From Humulus lupulus (taxonomy: Eukaryota > Streptophyta > Magnoliopsida > Rosales > Cannabaceae), in assembly GCF_963169125.1 (NCBI RefSeq), contig NC_084795.1:134271701-134335700 (forward strand): 64,000 nt of DNA. The letters are read 5' to 3'. Position numbers and translations under genes: made by a program. Position 1 is the first letter of the stretch. Each line of letters starts with the position of its first letter. Under the pieces are notes generated by a model. It searched no databases and was not told where the DNA came from. It was given only the letters and a program-made list of their open reading frames with translations. Positions 45,984-56,180 of this stretch are shown here, one piece after another.

Positions 45984-46940
45984 ATGGGTAGGATGCTGCT
46001 GGTCAATAGACGCGAGCAACGTTATCCCAATCTCCCACGTAACTCCGCAAGCTATGTGTCTTATCTCCTCCTTTGTCTGTTTGCAATTCATATGCAAGAC
46101 CCTTGGGGAGGAGAAAGACCCATCGAAGACGACCTCCTAGCTCAGCTGCTTGAAGGTGAAGAAAACCCCTCTACTCTGATACCAGATATCCCTTTTTCTC
46201 GCCCTAGCCCAAACCCTTCTCCAGTCCCAACCCAGAGAATGGCTCGAACAAAAACAAAAGCTCAAAAAAGGAAAACCCCTAACTCCTTAGGCCAGCCTAC
46301 TGCTGATGCCCCCTCGACCAGTGGTCGAGGTGAAAATGCTCCTGATGCCAATGTACAAAGGCATGCCCGTCCTCGACACGCTGCCCAGCCGGATGTCGAG
46401 TGGCATGTTGTTCCCCAGAGTAGAATGACGATACGGATGATCGCCAACTACTTAAATAAGTACAAACTGATAGGGGTGACCCTGGTCAGACCTTCTATCA
46501 ACCAGAGGGCCAATCTGACAGGTGGGGCCTACAGCGCCTGGTCGCGGTTTCACATTAAGGCAGGGGCCACCTTGCCTCTTCACTCATTCTTTCAGGGGGT
46601 GGCAAATTATTTTGGAGTTGCCCCCTTTCAAATCACCCCAAATGGATATAGAATGCTGGCCACACTCTATATCCTTTACAAACTCAAAAAATGGCCAGAG
46701 CCCACTCCCCAGGAGGTCAACTTTCTCTTTGACCTTAAGTCCAACCCCAACCAAGAAGGCACGAGGTTTGTCCATCTTTGTCATCAAGAAACCAGGCGCA
46801 CTTTCTTGTCCGACACTACTCACATCTCCAACGTGGGGAGGTATCATCAGGAATACTTCCTCACTCCTGACTTAGCCGCAGACAACCTGGCGTTCACCCG
46901 AGGAGGAAAAAATTCTTATGCCACTAGCTTCTTCGCTTAG
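45984..46940 (+). CDS. F accessory gene, N-terminal block (Transposase_28-like)
   Basis: 318 codons antisense to F's gag-pol, between pol and the 3' LTR. The true start may be a later ATG (46237, MARTKTKAQKRKTP), because that begins a basic, low-complexity, nuclear-signal-like stretch. The second half (about residues 150-300) has TRMIANYLN-like, LPLHSFFQGVANYFGV, APFQITPNGYRMLATL and PQEVNFLFDLKSNP. This is the pattern of the plant family annotated as 'putative gypsy type transposon' (Pfam Transposase_28), known in Tat-lineage elements; its biochemical function is not established. The frame ends in TAG at 46938-46940. Whether that is the end or a mutated codon before an intron is unclear. Confidence 0.75.
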   Translation: MGRMLLVNRREQRYPNLPRNSASYVSYLLLCLFAIHMQDPWGGERPIEDDLLAQLLEGEENPSTLIPDIPFSRPSPNPSPVPTQRMARTKTKAQKRKTPNSLGQPTADAPSTSGRGENAPDANVQRHARPRHAAQPDVEWHVVPQSRMTIRMIANYLNKYKLIGVTLVRPSINQRANLTGGAYSAWSRFHIKAGATLPLHSFFQGVANYFGVAPFQITPNGYRMLATLYILYKLKKWPEPTPQEVNFLFDLKSNPNQEGTRFVHLCHQETRRTFLSDTTHISNVGRYHQEYFLTPDLAADNLAFTRGGKNSYATSFFA

Positions 46941-46981
46941 TGTTTTTCTGCCACAATGTCTTGACATTCCACTGTGTTCCA

Positions 46982-47458
46982 GGCCCATGGTTACGTCCAA
47001 CCCCAAATCCAGGGATGGATTCAAGGGCGGCACTCTTAGCCAGCATGCCGAATGCTGATAAGAGTGTCAAAAATTTAGTTACTGAGGCTAACCTTAGGCT
47101 GGTCGGCCTTTGGAATCCTCAACCAGCGACGAGCGAACCATCGGCGGAGAACGCCCAAGCCGAAGTGGAACCCGAGCAGCAACCCCAAGCGTCTCCTCCG
47201 CGGAGGAGACCAACTGGGGTTACGATCAGGGAACCTGCCATCCCTCATCGTGCGAAGAAACCCTTGGCCCCTGAGGGCAAAGGAAAACAAAAGCCTGCTG
47301 AGCCTACAGATCTTTCTGATGACTCGTCGGATGAAAACGGTACAATAATCTCGCTTTTAGATCATTTACCAATTCCCTCTCATCTATTTGATGGGGATGG
47401 CAACTTTAGGAATGTTCCCTCCTTAAATTCAGATTTCTTCTAGGAACTAAGTAGTTCA
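46982..47458 (+). CDS. F accessory gene, second block (acidic, low complexity)
   Basis: A likely exon begins after the acceptor GTGTTCCAG (about 46974-46982). It is rich in Pro, Glu, Ser and Asp (EVEPEQQPQASPPRRR, TDLSDDSSDENG). TAG at 47441-47443 is followed by an in-frame stretch to a donor-like TTCAGTAAAT, so the stop may be a mutated Gln codon. An intron to TTTTGTGCAG at about 47579 would follow. Expected to be disordered. No catalytic motif seen. Confidence 0.6.
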
Positions 47459-47579
47459 GTAAATAATGTTACGACCAGTAGTTGTAGTGTGGGTACTTTA
47501 CTTATAATCCTTTTACTTCTATTCTTTTATTCTACATGACCATTTATTCTTACTGCTTGTGTTGCTTCCTTTTGTGCAG

Positions 47580-47989
47580 GTATGGACTCCGAGGATGTCT
47601 TTGAGCACTATCAGGCTGCCACTGCCTCTTCTGTCCCGAAGAAGGATAGCAAGAGGGCTCGAGGGGAAAGCAGCAAGACCCCCTCGAAGAAGGCTCGAAT
47701 AGACGATGCTCCAGCCACCGCCCCTTCCAAGGAGAACTCACCACCTCCGCCCCCCTCCGAGCAGACGACTCCTACTCCTGTCAACCCATAGCCTTCTTCT
47801 AAGGCTGCTGACAAGGAGGCATTGAACAACTTGCCCGAAGGCTCCCTGCCCAGCTTCGTGGTTGGCTCTGCCAGGGAGAGGATATACAAGCTCTCGAAGC
47901 ACAAACGCAGTCAGGCTGCCATCACTGAAACTACTTCAATGGAGGCTGATCAGGTCGTCAACAGAGGGTTGAACGAGATAGTTAGCGTA
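47580..47989 (+). CDS. F accessory gene, third block (basic linker)
   Basis: One frame from the acceptor GTGCAG at 47579 to a consensus donor GCGTAAGT at 47989. Motifs: SKRARGESSKTPSKKAR, a likely nuclear localisation signal, then a Pro-rich stretch, then SFVVGSARERIYKLSKHKRS. One TAG at 47789-47791 lies where CAG would encode Gln. The consensus donor is good evidence that the gene is spliced in this orientation. Confidence 0.6.
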
Positions 47990-48062
47990 AGTAGTCTCCT
48001 GCTACTTTATCAATTGTGTCTAATTTATTTTCCTTATTTTATCTCATTCCTTGTCTTCAAGG

Positions 48063-48666
48063 GCTGCTAACTTTAACTGCTGGCTGGCACCGTGTCGGGG
48101 CGTTGGTTTCTCAGGGAAAGAACTTCGACTCCAGGCTTTCCCAGACTAAGCAAGCATTTGAGGCTGACCACAACAAGCTGCTCGAGGAGAATAAGGAGTT
48201 GTCCAAACAAGCCAAACAACTATGCGAGGACCAAGCTACTCTCACCCAGGAGCTTCTTGACGCCCAAGATGCCTTGAAGAAAGCCAACGACTCCCGGGAA
48301 AAATTCAGGGAAATTGCCAAGCTCGTCACCCAAGAATGTAAGCAGCTTGAGCTTGATCTGACCGCCATCAGGCGGAAGACGAGGGAGCTTGAGAAGCGAG
48401 TGCAGGAGCTCGAGGAGGACGAGGCCAAGAATTTGAAGAAGTATAAGGAGGCCACTCACCTCTGCTTCTACGAATTCTGGAAGCACAACCGGGAGGCCAA
48501 CTTTAACTACCTGTCTGAGCGGTTGAAGAGGACTCTGATGGCGCAGTGCGCCATCCGGCTGGAAGAAGAAGAGAAGGCCAAAGTGCATGTCATTGATGCT
48601 AAAGCTAGTCCCTCGGCTGACCAAGGCACTCCTCCCAATCCTCAGGACCCTCCTGCTCCTCAATAA
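48063..48666 (+). CDS. F accessory gene, C-terminal coiled-coil block
   Basis: Open to TAA at 48664-48666. Acceptors possible at CTTCAAG (48062) or TTTCTCAG (48113); only the second joins the previous block in frame. Residues show a long heptad-rich helix (SRLSQTKQAFEADHNKLLEE, ELEKRVQELEEDEAKNLKKY), so probably a coiled coil for self-association. The tail is acidic then Pro-rich. Gag and accessory transcripts converge, so antisense RNA could affect pol. Confidence 0.65.
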
Positions 48667-49339
48667 TATTTTTTTTTCTTTTATTTTGTTTTCATGGCCC
48701 ACGGGTCGTATTGTACAGACAATTTGTTTTTATTGCTGCGAGGGCAGCTTTACTTTTAATTAAACAATTACATCCGAGCAGTATTGCTCGCAATGTAAAA
48801 GAATGCTTTTTGATATTATAATATTTTTGTCTATTATAACATCTGTTCGCATGACTGAACTTAGCATAGTACTTTAGCTTGATTTAACAAAATATAGATT
48901 TTGAAAAATACTCTTAGTACCGTAGCATGCTTTCACTCATTTTGTTCGTGTGTTTACATACCTCTTGGTATGCTTTGCTATCGATGTACCTTATATGCCC
49001 CCCAAGTGATCGAGGAGCTTTAAGTCCTTGGTCACTTGCCTTGACCATGACCTGTGCGAACATTACTGCTCGATAGGAAACATAACACTTATAATATAGC
49101 AAAACAACACACGTAATGAACAAATACTTGTAAAACTAAATTTACAAAGGTTGGCAAGAATGACTGGCTGCGCACAGTCCCTTATAATCTCGTATTAAAA
49201 ATGGACTAAACATGTCTTTACGAGTGATCTTAAAAAGATCTTACACTTATAAGCAATTAGCCATACAACGTGCCTAACCCTTTTTAAAAACTTGTTAAAA
49301 GTAAAAATTAATACAAGCCAGTCCTTTAAAAAGGACTGT
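48667..49339. other. Convergent spacer between accessory gene and F pol
   Basis: 673 AT-rich bases that should hold the 3' ends of two facing transcripts. I see no open coding region or repeat. A 69-codon frame at 48914-49123 has no recognisable feature. Confidence 0.6.
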
Positions 49340-50640
49340 TTATTGGTAATACTTGCGCAGGGGTTCTCCGTTCCAATAGCGTGGAACGAGATCTCCGTTT
49401 AAGCGTGCAAGGTTGTATGTGCCTGGATGAAGGACTTCCTCAATCTGGTAAGGTCCTTCCCAGTTTGGACCGAGTACTCCAGCAGTTGGGTCGCGGGTGT
49501 TTAGGAAAACTCATCGTAGTACTAGGTCTCCGACGTTGAATTTTCTATCTTTCACCTTTGAGTTAAAATACCGGGCGACATTTTGCTGGTACGCAGCTAC
49601 TCGAAGTAGGGCTTTTCCCTTTTCTCTTCAAGTGAGTCTAGGGACTCCATCATCAGTTGGCTATTCTGGTCCTGGTCGTATGTAGTTCGTCAGTGTGAGG
49701 GGGGATCTAACTCGACAAGCAACATAGCTTCATACCTGTATGCTAAGGAAAACGGGGTATGATCTATTGTTGTTCGATGGGACGTTCTATACGACCAGAA
49801 GACTTCGGGCAACTGTTCTGGCCACGCTCCTTTAGCATCTTCGAGTTTTTCTTCAGGGTGTCCTTAAGCGTTTAATTTACTGCTTCAACTTGCCCATTTT
49901 CTTGTGGATGCGCGACTAAAGAAAAGCTTTTGACTATGCCATGTCTTTTGCAGAAGTCTGTGAATAAGTCACTGTCAAATTGGGTGCCATTGTCTGAGAC
50001 AATTTTTTGAGGCAAACCATATCGGCAAACAATGTTGTTGATGACGAAGTCAAGAACTTTCTTGGTCGTTATGGTAGTGAGCGGCTCAGCTTCGGCCCAT
50101 TTGGTGAAGTAGTCGACTGCTACGACTACATACTTCACTCCACCCTTTCCCGTTGGCAGGGATCCAATCAAGTCTATTCCCCATACTGCGAAAGGCCAAG
50201 GACTCTGCATTTGTTTTAACTCGTTGGGAGCTACGCGTGGGATCTTGGAAAATCTTTGACACTTATTGCATTTTCGCACAAACTCCATTGAGTCTTCGTT
50301 CATAGTCGGCCAAAAGTAACCCTGCCTTAGAATCTTTTTTGCCAAACTTTGCCCCCTAGCGTGATCCCCGCAAAAGCCTTCATGTACCTCCTTCATCAGC
50401 TCTTTAGCCTTTTCCGGTGTAATACATCTAAGCAGTGGCGTGGAATATCCTCTTCGGTACAGAACACCATCGACCAGTATATACCTAGCAACCTGCCTTT
50501 GAAGAGTTCTGGCTTTGTTTCTATCTGTTGGTAGTACTCCATTTTGAAGATACTCCAAGTAAGGTTCCATCCAAGTATCCTCCATCCAGATTTCCATATT
50601 AGTCTCATCCGCTCGTATACTCGGCTCGCATATTCTTTCT
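49340..50640 (-). pseudogene. Element F integrase
   Basis: Residues: zinc-binding N-terminus (HEGFCGDHARGQSLA, then CNKCQRF), core with GIDLIGSLPTGKGGVKY (first Asp), VSDNGTQFDSDLF (second Asp) and HPQENGQVEAVN (catalytic Glu), so the DDE triad is intact. TAA at 49872-49874 follows EAVN where relatives continue with KTLK-like residues. The C-terminus persists in other frames, ending RYWNGEPLRKYYQ and TAA at 49340-49342. It would insert F's DNA copy; one stop and one or more frameshifts break it. Confidence 0.92.
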
Positions 50641-51143
50641 ACTGGCACAATATTCAAAGTGTCAGCGTCTTTCGCGCTCGCGAGTTTGGCTAAGGCATCT
50701 GCGTTCGAATTCTGATCCCGAGGTATTTGCTGGAGGGTATACTTCTCGAACTGAGCCAACAGATCTCTAGTTTTGTTTAAGTAGGCCACCATTTTAAGGC
50801 CTCATGCTTGATATTCCCCTAGAACCTGATTCACTACCAGCTGTGAATCACTGTAAATATCCAGCACCTTTATACCCATGTCTTTTGCCAATCTTAACCC
50901 AGCGAGGAGTGCTTCATATTTCGCTTCATTATTTGACGCAGTGAAGTCGAGCCTAATAGCGCAGTGAAATCGATGCCCTTCTGGCGTTATCAATATCACT
51001 CCCGCTCCTGCGTGAGATTCGTTGGATGATCCATCCGTGAATAACTTCCACGAGGGAGCTTTATCCTGGGGCTCAGGAGCACTAGACTTTTCGCACTGTT
51101 CGTTGTCTGGGAGCTCAGTGAACTCAGCAATAAGATTAGCCAA
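50641..51143 (-). pseudogene. Element F second RNase H (Tat-lineage type)
   Basis: FTDGSSNESHAGAGVI, NNEAKYEALLAGL, DIYSDSQLVVNQ and DQNSNADALAKLAS carry the acidic catalytic residues of an RNase H1/archaeal-type domain. A second RNase H between pol RNase H and integrase marks the Tat clade of Ty3/gypsy. TGA at 50802-50804 interrupts it where relatives have Lys. Confidence 0.9.
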
Positions 51144-51537
51144 GACTTGTCCTTTTACTGCTGCTCGCGGTGAATATGTAATATCGAATTGCCCGAGTTC
51201 GACTGCCCATTTTAATAAGTGTCCAGCTGCCTCAGGCTTTTGCAGAACTTGCCGAAGGGGCTAGTCGGTTAAGACTGTAATTGGATGGGCTTGGAAGTAA
51301 GGACGTAACTTCCTCGAGGCCAAGATTAACCAATAGGCTAATCTTTCGATGGGAGGATACCTCAACTCTGCTCCGATTAGCCTCTTTCTTACATAGTAAA
51401 CCGCCTTTTGTACGCCTTCTTCTTACCGCACTAGCAGAAACTTCGGTGATCGCCAGGTAGATGAACAGAGTTTCTCTTTCGATAGGCTTTGATAAAATAG
51501 GAGGCTATGCCATATGGGATTTTAGGGCTTGGAAAGC
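51144..51537 (-). pseudogene. Element F first RNase H and connection
   Basis: TAG stops lie at about 51486 and 51258 (the latter after a TD motif where relatives have Gln). AFQALKSHMA and PLRQVLQKPEAAGHLLKWAV are readable. The catalytic motif order looks eroded, which is common for the resident RNase H in Tat elements. A frameshift lies between 51538 and 51143. Confidence 0.7.
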
Positions 51538-52515
51538 CTACTCGCAGTCTCCTGTCCATTCAAACTTCTTGTTTCCTCTAAGTAGATTAAAGAAAGGGAT
51601 GCATTTATCCATCGACTTGGAAATGAATCTACTTAGTGCGGCAATTCTTCCAGTTAAACTTTGTACATCCTTGATCTTCTCTGGCGATTTCATGTCGATC
51701 AGGGCTTTTATCATGTCGGGGTTGGCCTCGATTCCTCTTGAATTGACAATAAACCCCAAGAATTTCCCTGATCCGACTCTGAAGGAACATTTGAGAGGAT
51801 TTAATTTCATTTGGTACTTGTTCAATACATCGAAACATTCTTGCAAATCCTTCACATGTCCTTCTTCTTTTTTCAACTTTATCAGCATGTCGTCCACATA
51901 TACCTCCATGTTTACTCCTATCAACTCCTTAAACATGTGGTTAACCAATAGTTGGTAGGTCACACCTGCGTTTTTCAGTCTAAAGGGCATTACTTTATAA
52001 CAATATAACCCTGTATCGGTCCGAAAGCTGGTGTGATCCTCGTCAGGGGGATGCATACTAATCTGATTGTACCCTGAGTATGCATCCATGAAGGAGAGGA
52101 TCTCATGTCCTGCAGTTGCATTGACCAGCTGGTCGATCCTTGGGAGTGGGAAGCAATCCTTTGGGCAGGCTTTATTAAGGTTTGTGAAATCCACACAGGT
52201 TCGCCATTTGCCGTTAGGCTTGGGAACCAGTACTGGATTAGAGACCCACGATGGATAAAACGCCACCCGGATGAATCCATTCTCCTTAAGTCTTTCGACT
52301 TCTTCTTTTAAGGCTTTCGATCTATCCTTATCGAGCAGTCTTCTTTTTTGTTGCACGGGTGGAAAACTCTTGTCTACGTTTAGGACATGGCTGATAACTG
52401 CAGGATCTATCCCAGTCATGTCTTTGTGCGACCAGGCAAAGACTTCCTGGTTCTTCCGCAAAAATTCCACCAGTGCCTTCTTCGTGGTTGCTTCTAAATT
52501 TTTCTCGACCTTCAC
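51538..52515 (-). pseudogene. Element F reverse transcriptase (intact domain)
   Basis: An uninterrupted 325-codon frame: FAWSHKDMTGIDP, ERLKENGFIR, PSWVSNPVLVPKPNGKWR, DFTNLNKACPKDCFPLPRID, FMDAYSGYNQ and the catalytic YVDDMLIK, then KFLGFIVNSRGIEANP. The motif set is that of the Tat/Ogre-like RT. It stays in the same frame as protease and gag upstream. TAG at 51538-51540 ends it where relatives read on. Confidence 0.93.
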
Positions 52516-52635
52516 AACTCTGGTCGGGTCTTTTTCGTCATGTTGGACCTCTTCCAGGTCCTCGACGGGTCCAACATTTTCTTCAAAATCCCCAAAGCGA
52601 GGATCTAAATCCCTATCCTCACTTTGGGCAACACC

Positions 52636-53376
52636 CTATTTGGTGACTCCATCATCGAATTGGGCTTGAGTATCAATAGCCATTTGCAACCTATCTGTGG
52701 GAGTGCTTTTTGACGTTCCCCTCTTCGCCTTTGTGACTGAGGTGTTGTAGCACTCCCTTGCTTCTCTCTGATTACCCAACACGCGTCCTACCCCTACGTC
52801 TGTCGAGAATTTCATGGCCAAGTGCCACACTGAGGTGACGGCCCGAAGATCAACCAGTATGGGCCTTCCAATGACGGCATTGTACGCCGAAGGACAATCG
52901 ACTACTATAAAAGTAGCGAGTAATGTCCTGGTAGCGGGTGTCGTACCTGCTGTCACTAGAAGTCTGATTGACCCTGCTGGGGTGAATCCATCACCAGAGA
53001 AGCCGTAAATTGTTTGGTTGCAGGGCTCCAAGTCCTTAACGGACAACTTCATGCGTTCCAGCGAAGATTTGTACAGGATGTTCACTGAACTTCCTGTATC
53101 AACTAGTACGCTTTTCACCATCATGTTGGCGATTTGAACGTCCATAACCAGCGGATTGGAATGTGGGAACCGGACATGCTGGGCGTCGCTATCAGAGAAG
53201 GTTATCTCACCATCCTCTGATCGAGCCTTCTTTGATGCCTTGTCCTCCAAAGTCATCATCTCAATGTCCTGGTCGTGACGTAGGGTCCGAGCATATCGTT
53301 CCCTCACCTTTCCACTACTTCTCGCGAGGTGTGGGCCTCCACAGATGGTGAGTAAAGTGCCGGCTACGGGGTCAGG
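52636..53376 (-). pseudogene. Element F aspartic protease
   Basis: Carries VLVDTGSSVNILY, with the catalytic DTG intact, and AYNAVIGRPIL. The leader RERYARTLRH is typical of Tat-lineage protease. TAG at 53377-53379 upstream and TAG at 52636-52638 downstream sit in the continuous frame. It would process the polyprotein. Confidence 0.9.
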
Positions 53377-55558
53377 CTACAAAGGTGGCGAGCGTTGGCG
53401 TGTGGGCGCATGCTCATTTCCACCTGGAGCCTCTCCTTGGGAATTTCCCGAGGCCCGTATATATCTTCTCAAGTGTCTTTGTCTAATAAGGAACTCGATT
53501 CCATCCTTCAGCTGGTTGCATTCATTGGTATCATGTCCGTAGTCATTATGATAACGACAGAACTTGGTAGTGTCTCTTCTCGAAATATCCTTTCGAATGG
53601 GGGCAAGTTTCTTATAAGGTACACTGGAACTCATGGCATGATACACCTCTCCCCGAGACTCAATAAGGTCATTGTAGTTAGTGAATCGAGGTTCATAACG
53701 ATTTCCCTTGGCTCGTTTATTGTCAGAGGTGGAAGGCTCATTGTGCGGCTATTTCCCCCTATTCTTTCCATTGCCATTGCCGTTCTCGTTGCCTTTGCCG
53801 TTGCTATTGGGTTTGGACCCATTGGCGGGCTCGGCAGTCCCCTTATGTTTTCCTGGGGGCTTTCCTTCATTGGCAATGGCATCCTCAAGCTTGATATATC
53901 GATCAGCTCGATCCAAAAATTCCTGGGTAGTCCTGACCCCATGCTTTCTGAGGCTGTCCCAGAGGGGCGTGCGGCGCTTAACCCCTGCTGTTATGGCCAT
54001 CATCTTGCCTTCGTCCCCCACTGTTTTCGCTCCAGCAGCTGCTCGCATGAAACGCTGGACGTAATCTTTCAGTGATTCTCCATCTTGCTGGCGTATTTTG
54101 ACCAGCTGATTTGCCTCAGTTGGGTGCACACGACCCGCATAGAATTGTTTGTAAAATTCCTTCACGAACATTTCCCAGGAAACTATACTTGCAGGAGGGA
54201 ATTTGAAAAACCACTCATGTGCAGCATAAGAAAGTGTTGCAGGGAAGATCCTGCACCGAGCATCTTCGGACACTTTCTGAATGTCCATTTGTATTTCAAA
54301 TTTGTTGACGTGAGATACCGGGTTACCATACCCGTCAAAGTTCGGAAGCATAGGCATCTTAAACCTGCTAGGAGTTTCCGCCATAGCTATCCTCTGGACA
54401 AAAGGAGTGCCCTTTCTCGTGATCGATATAAGATGTTCTTCCCCCGACCAGCTGTTGCACTGCCTGGTTGAGGGCATCTATCTGGGCCTGCACGGCGCTA
54501 GGAATCACCAGGGCTTCTGGTGCTGGGGGTACGTACTCGTCGTGTCGTTCCCGGCGATCGTTGAGTACGTCTCTTAAATCTTCGTCTCTTCTCCGCTGCT
54601 CACTAGCTCCAAGTCGGTTAAAGATATTATTTTGTCTGGGCTTCCCCCCAGTGTCACGTCTTTCGAGTTGGTCATCCCTAGGTGGTAGGCTTCTGCCCCC
54701 ACCTCTTTCCTCATTTCTCCGACCGGCATTTCCTCTGCCTGAGTCGACCTCATTATAATCATGTCCATCTTTGAATCTTGATTGGCTTTGATAAGATTGA
54801 CTGTTCCCTTAGTTGCCTTCCCGGACTGGAACCTCCCGAGCGTTAGAGGGTGGCCTGCGTTGGTCGGTAGGTCCTCGTGCAAAATCATTTCGTGGGGGGC
54901 CTCGGACCGCAGAGCCTGTCTCTGAGTTCCTTCTGTTTCCAGAAGGACGCTGTCCTCTGCTCGGAGGGTTTGGCCCGTCGCCCCTATGGCGTCTAGGACT
55001 GCGGGGCGGCTGCCCAGCCCTATTCTGCCTTGGTTGCGGGGGATTGCCGCGACCACCCTGGGATGGAGGCTGTGCCTCAGGGTCCCTTAGCGGGACATCG
55101 TTCTGAGGCATCGGTGGCTACTCGGGCCTTTGGGGGCTCGAGGGTTGGATAGGCGGGCTAGGATTAGGACACCTTTGGGGCGGCCCATTTGTAGGTTGAT
55201 CAGGTTGCGATACAGGTACAACCTGATTCCTATCCAACTGTAGGGCTGCTTCGAGGGCTGCCATGGCCTCCCTCTGGTGATGGTCCATCTCTGCCTGCCT
55301 TTCACTCAGTTCCAAGAACTGTCGTTCAATCTCTTGTTGCTGCCGTGCCATAATCTCGGCAGCACTTTCTTGGCTGGCCCTCAGACTGGCCAGTTCATCC
55401 TGCAATACCCCCAGGGTATTCCTCAGCGCCTCAGAATCTAACTCTTCCTCATCAAATTCCAGATGAGGCTCATCTTCAGTCACACTTGGAGGAGGAGGAG
55501 GTGGGTGAGATGGTGCAGCGCTAGCCGCTTGTCCAGTCTTCTTGGTAGTTTTCACCAT
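53377..55558 (-). pseudogene. Element F gag
   Basis: The start is the ATG at 55556-55558 (MVKTTKKTGQ). The N-terminal 150 residues are Pro-, Glu- and Gln-rich with a coiled coil (EIMARQQQEIERQF). A Pro/Arg-rich region follows. The capsid core (53749-54477) shows RFKMPMLPNFDGYGNP and WEMFVKEFYKQFYA. The C-terminal CRYHNDYGHDTNECNQLK is the Tat-type cysteine-histidine box. Breaks are TAG at 55118-55120, TAA at 54809-54811, one frameshift near 54450 and TAG at 53749-53751. It would form the particle. Confidence 0.9.
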
Positions 55559-55584
55559 TGATATTTTAAACAATATTGTATCAA

Positions 55585-55603
55585 GCTCTCAATGAAAGCA
55601 CCA
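55585..55603 (-). other. Primer-binding site of element F
   Basis: The - strand reads TGGTGCTTTCATTGAGAGC, three bases from the LTR. The TGG matches a tRNA 3'-CCA. It is clearly not the initiator tRNA-Met site used by the other elements. I do not assign the tRNA. Confidence 0.75.
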
Positions 55604-55606
55604 GAA

Positions 55607-56175
55607 TGTTGACCCTGATTTTGGTCAACTAACACGGAGTCAAAAATGCTTGATGTGGACAGATATGTTGAAATGAGAATGATGACGAAAACAATAAAAC
55701 ACACAGGAAATTATAGTAGTTCGGCCCTAGAATCTAGTAATAACCTACGTCCACTTGAGCTGTTATTGATATAAGATTCAGAGGAGTGATCAAAGAACTA
55801 GGGTTCAATGAGTTTCACAAACCTCTGAAGAACAAAAGAATATATCGAATGTGATAGCTCTAAACACTTGTCAAACTCTAATCTCATATAATTAGAAAGC
55901 AAAAAGCCCCCTTCCTTGAGCTATCTTTCTCTATTTATAGGCTCAAGGAAGATTACGTTAATTTGTTACAGATATTATTTCCTAGATAATCGGATACTCA
56001 AGAAATCATGGGAGATAATTTCGGGTATGATTTTAACCAAGCTGGTCGTATATAACCATTGAGCGTTGCGCCATAGACATCTTTCTGGTCGATGGTCGAG
56101 CAAGACTCCTGCCAGATGTCAGCCACGTGTACTAATCGTATGCCATGTCATCCATGCCTGTTGTTTTGGATAACA
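55607..56175 (-). repeat. 5' LTR of element F, 569 bp
   Basis: TGTTGACCCTG to GGATAACA; matches 44674-45279. Its - strand TATA box is at 55929-55941. AGTAT follows at 56176-56180. Confidence 0.94.
55929..55941 (-). promoter_or_regulatory. TATA box of F's 5' LTR
   Basis: CCTATAAATAGAG on the - strand; the copy that would drive gag-pol. Confidence 0.8.
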
Positions 56176-56180
56176 AGTAT

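Noticed and set aside
47550..48702. Minus-strand frames opposite the accessory gene (47550-47904, 48111-48702)
   Set aside because: Shadows of the + strand coiled-coil and Pro/Ser-rich coding; the + strand has the splice signals and protein-like repeats.
53395..55106. Long plus-strand frames (53395-54075, 54468-54758, 54813-55106)
   Set aside because: Antisense shadows of F's gag; the minus strand has the gag motifs.
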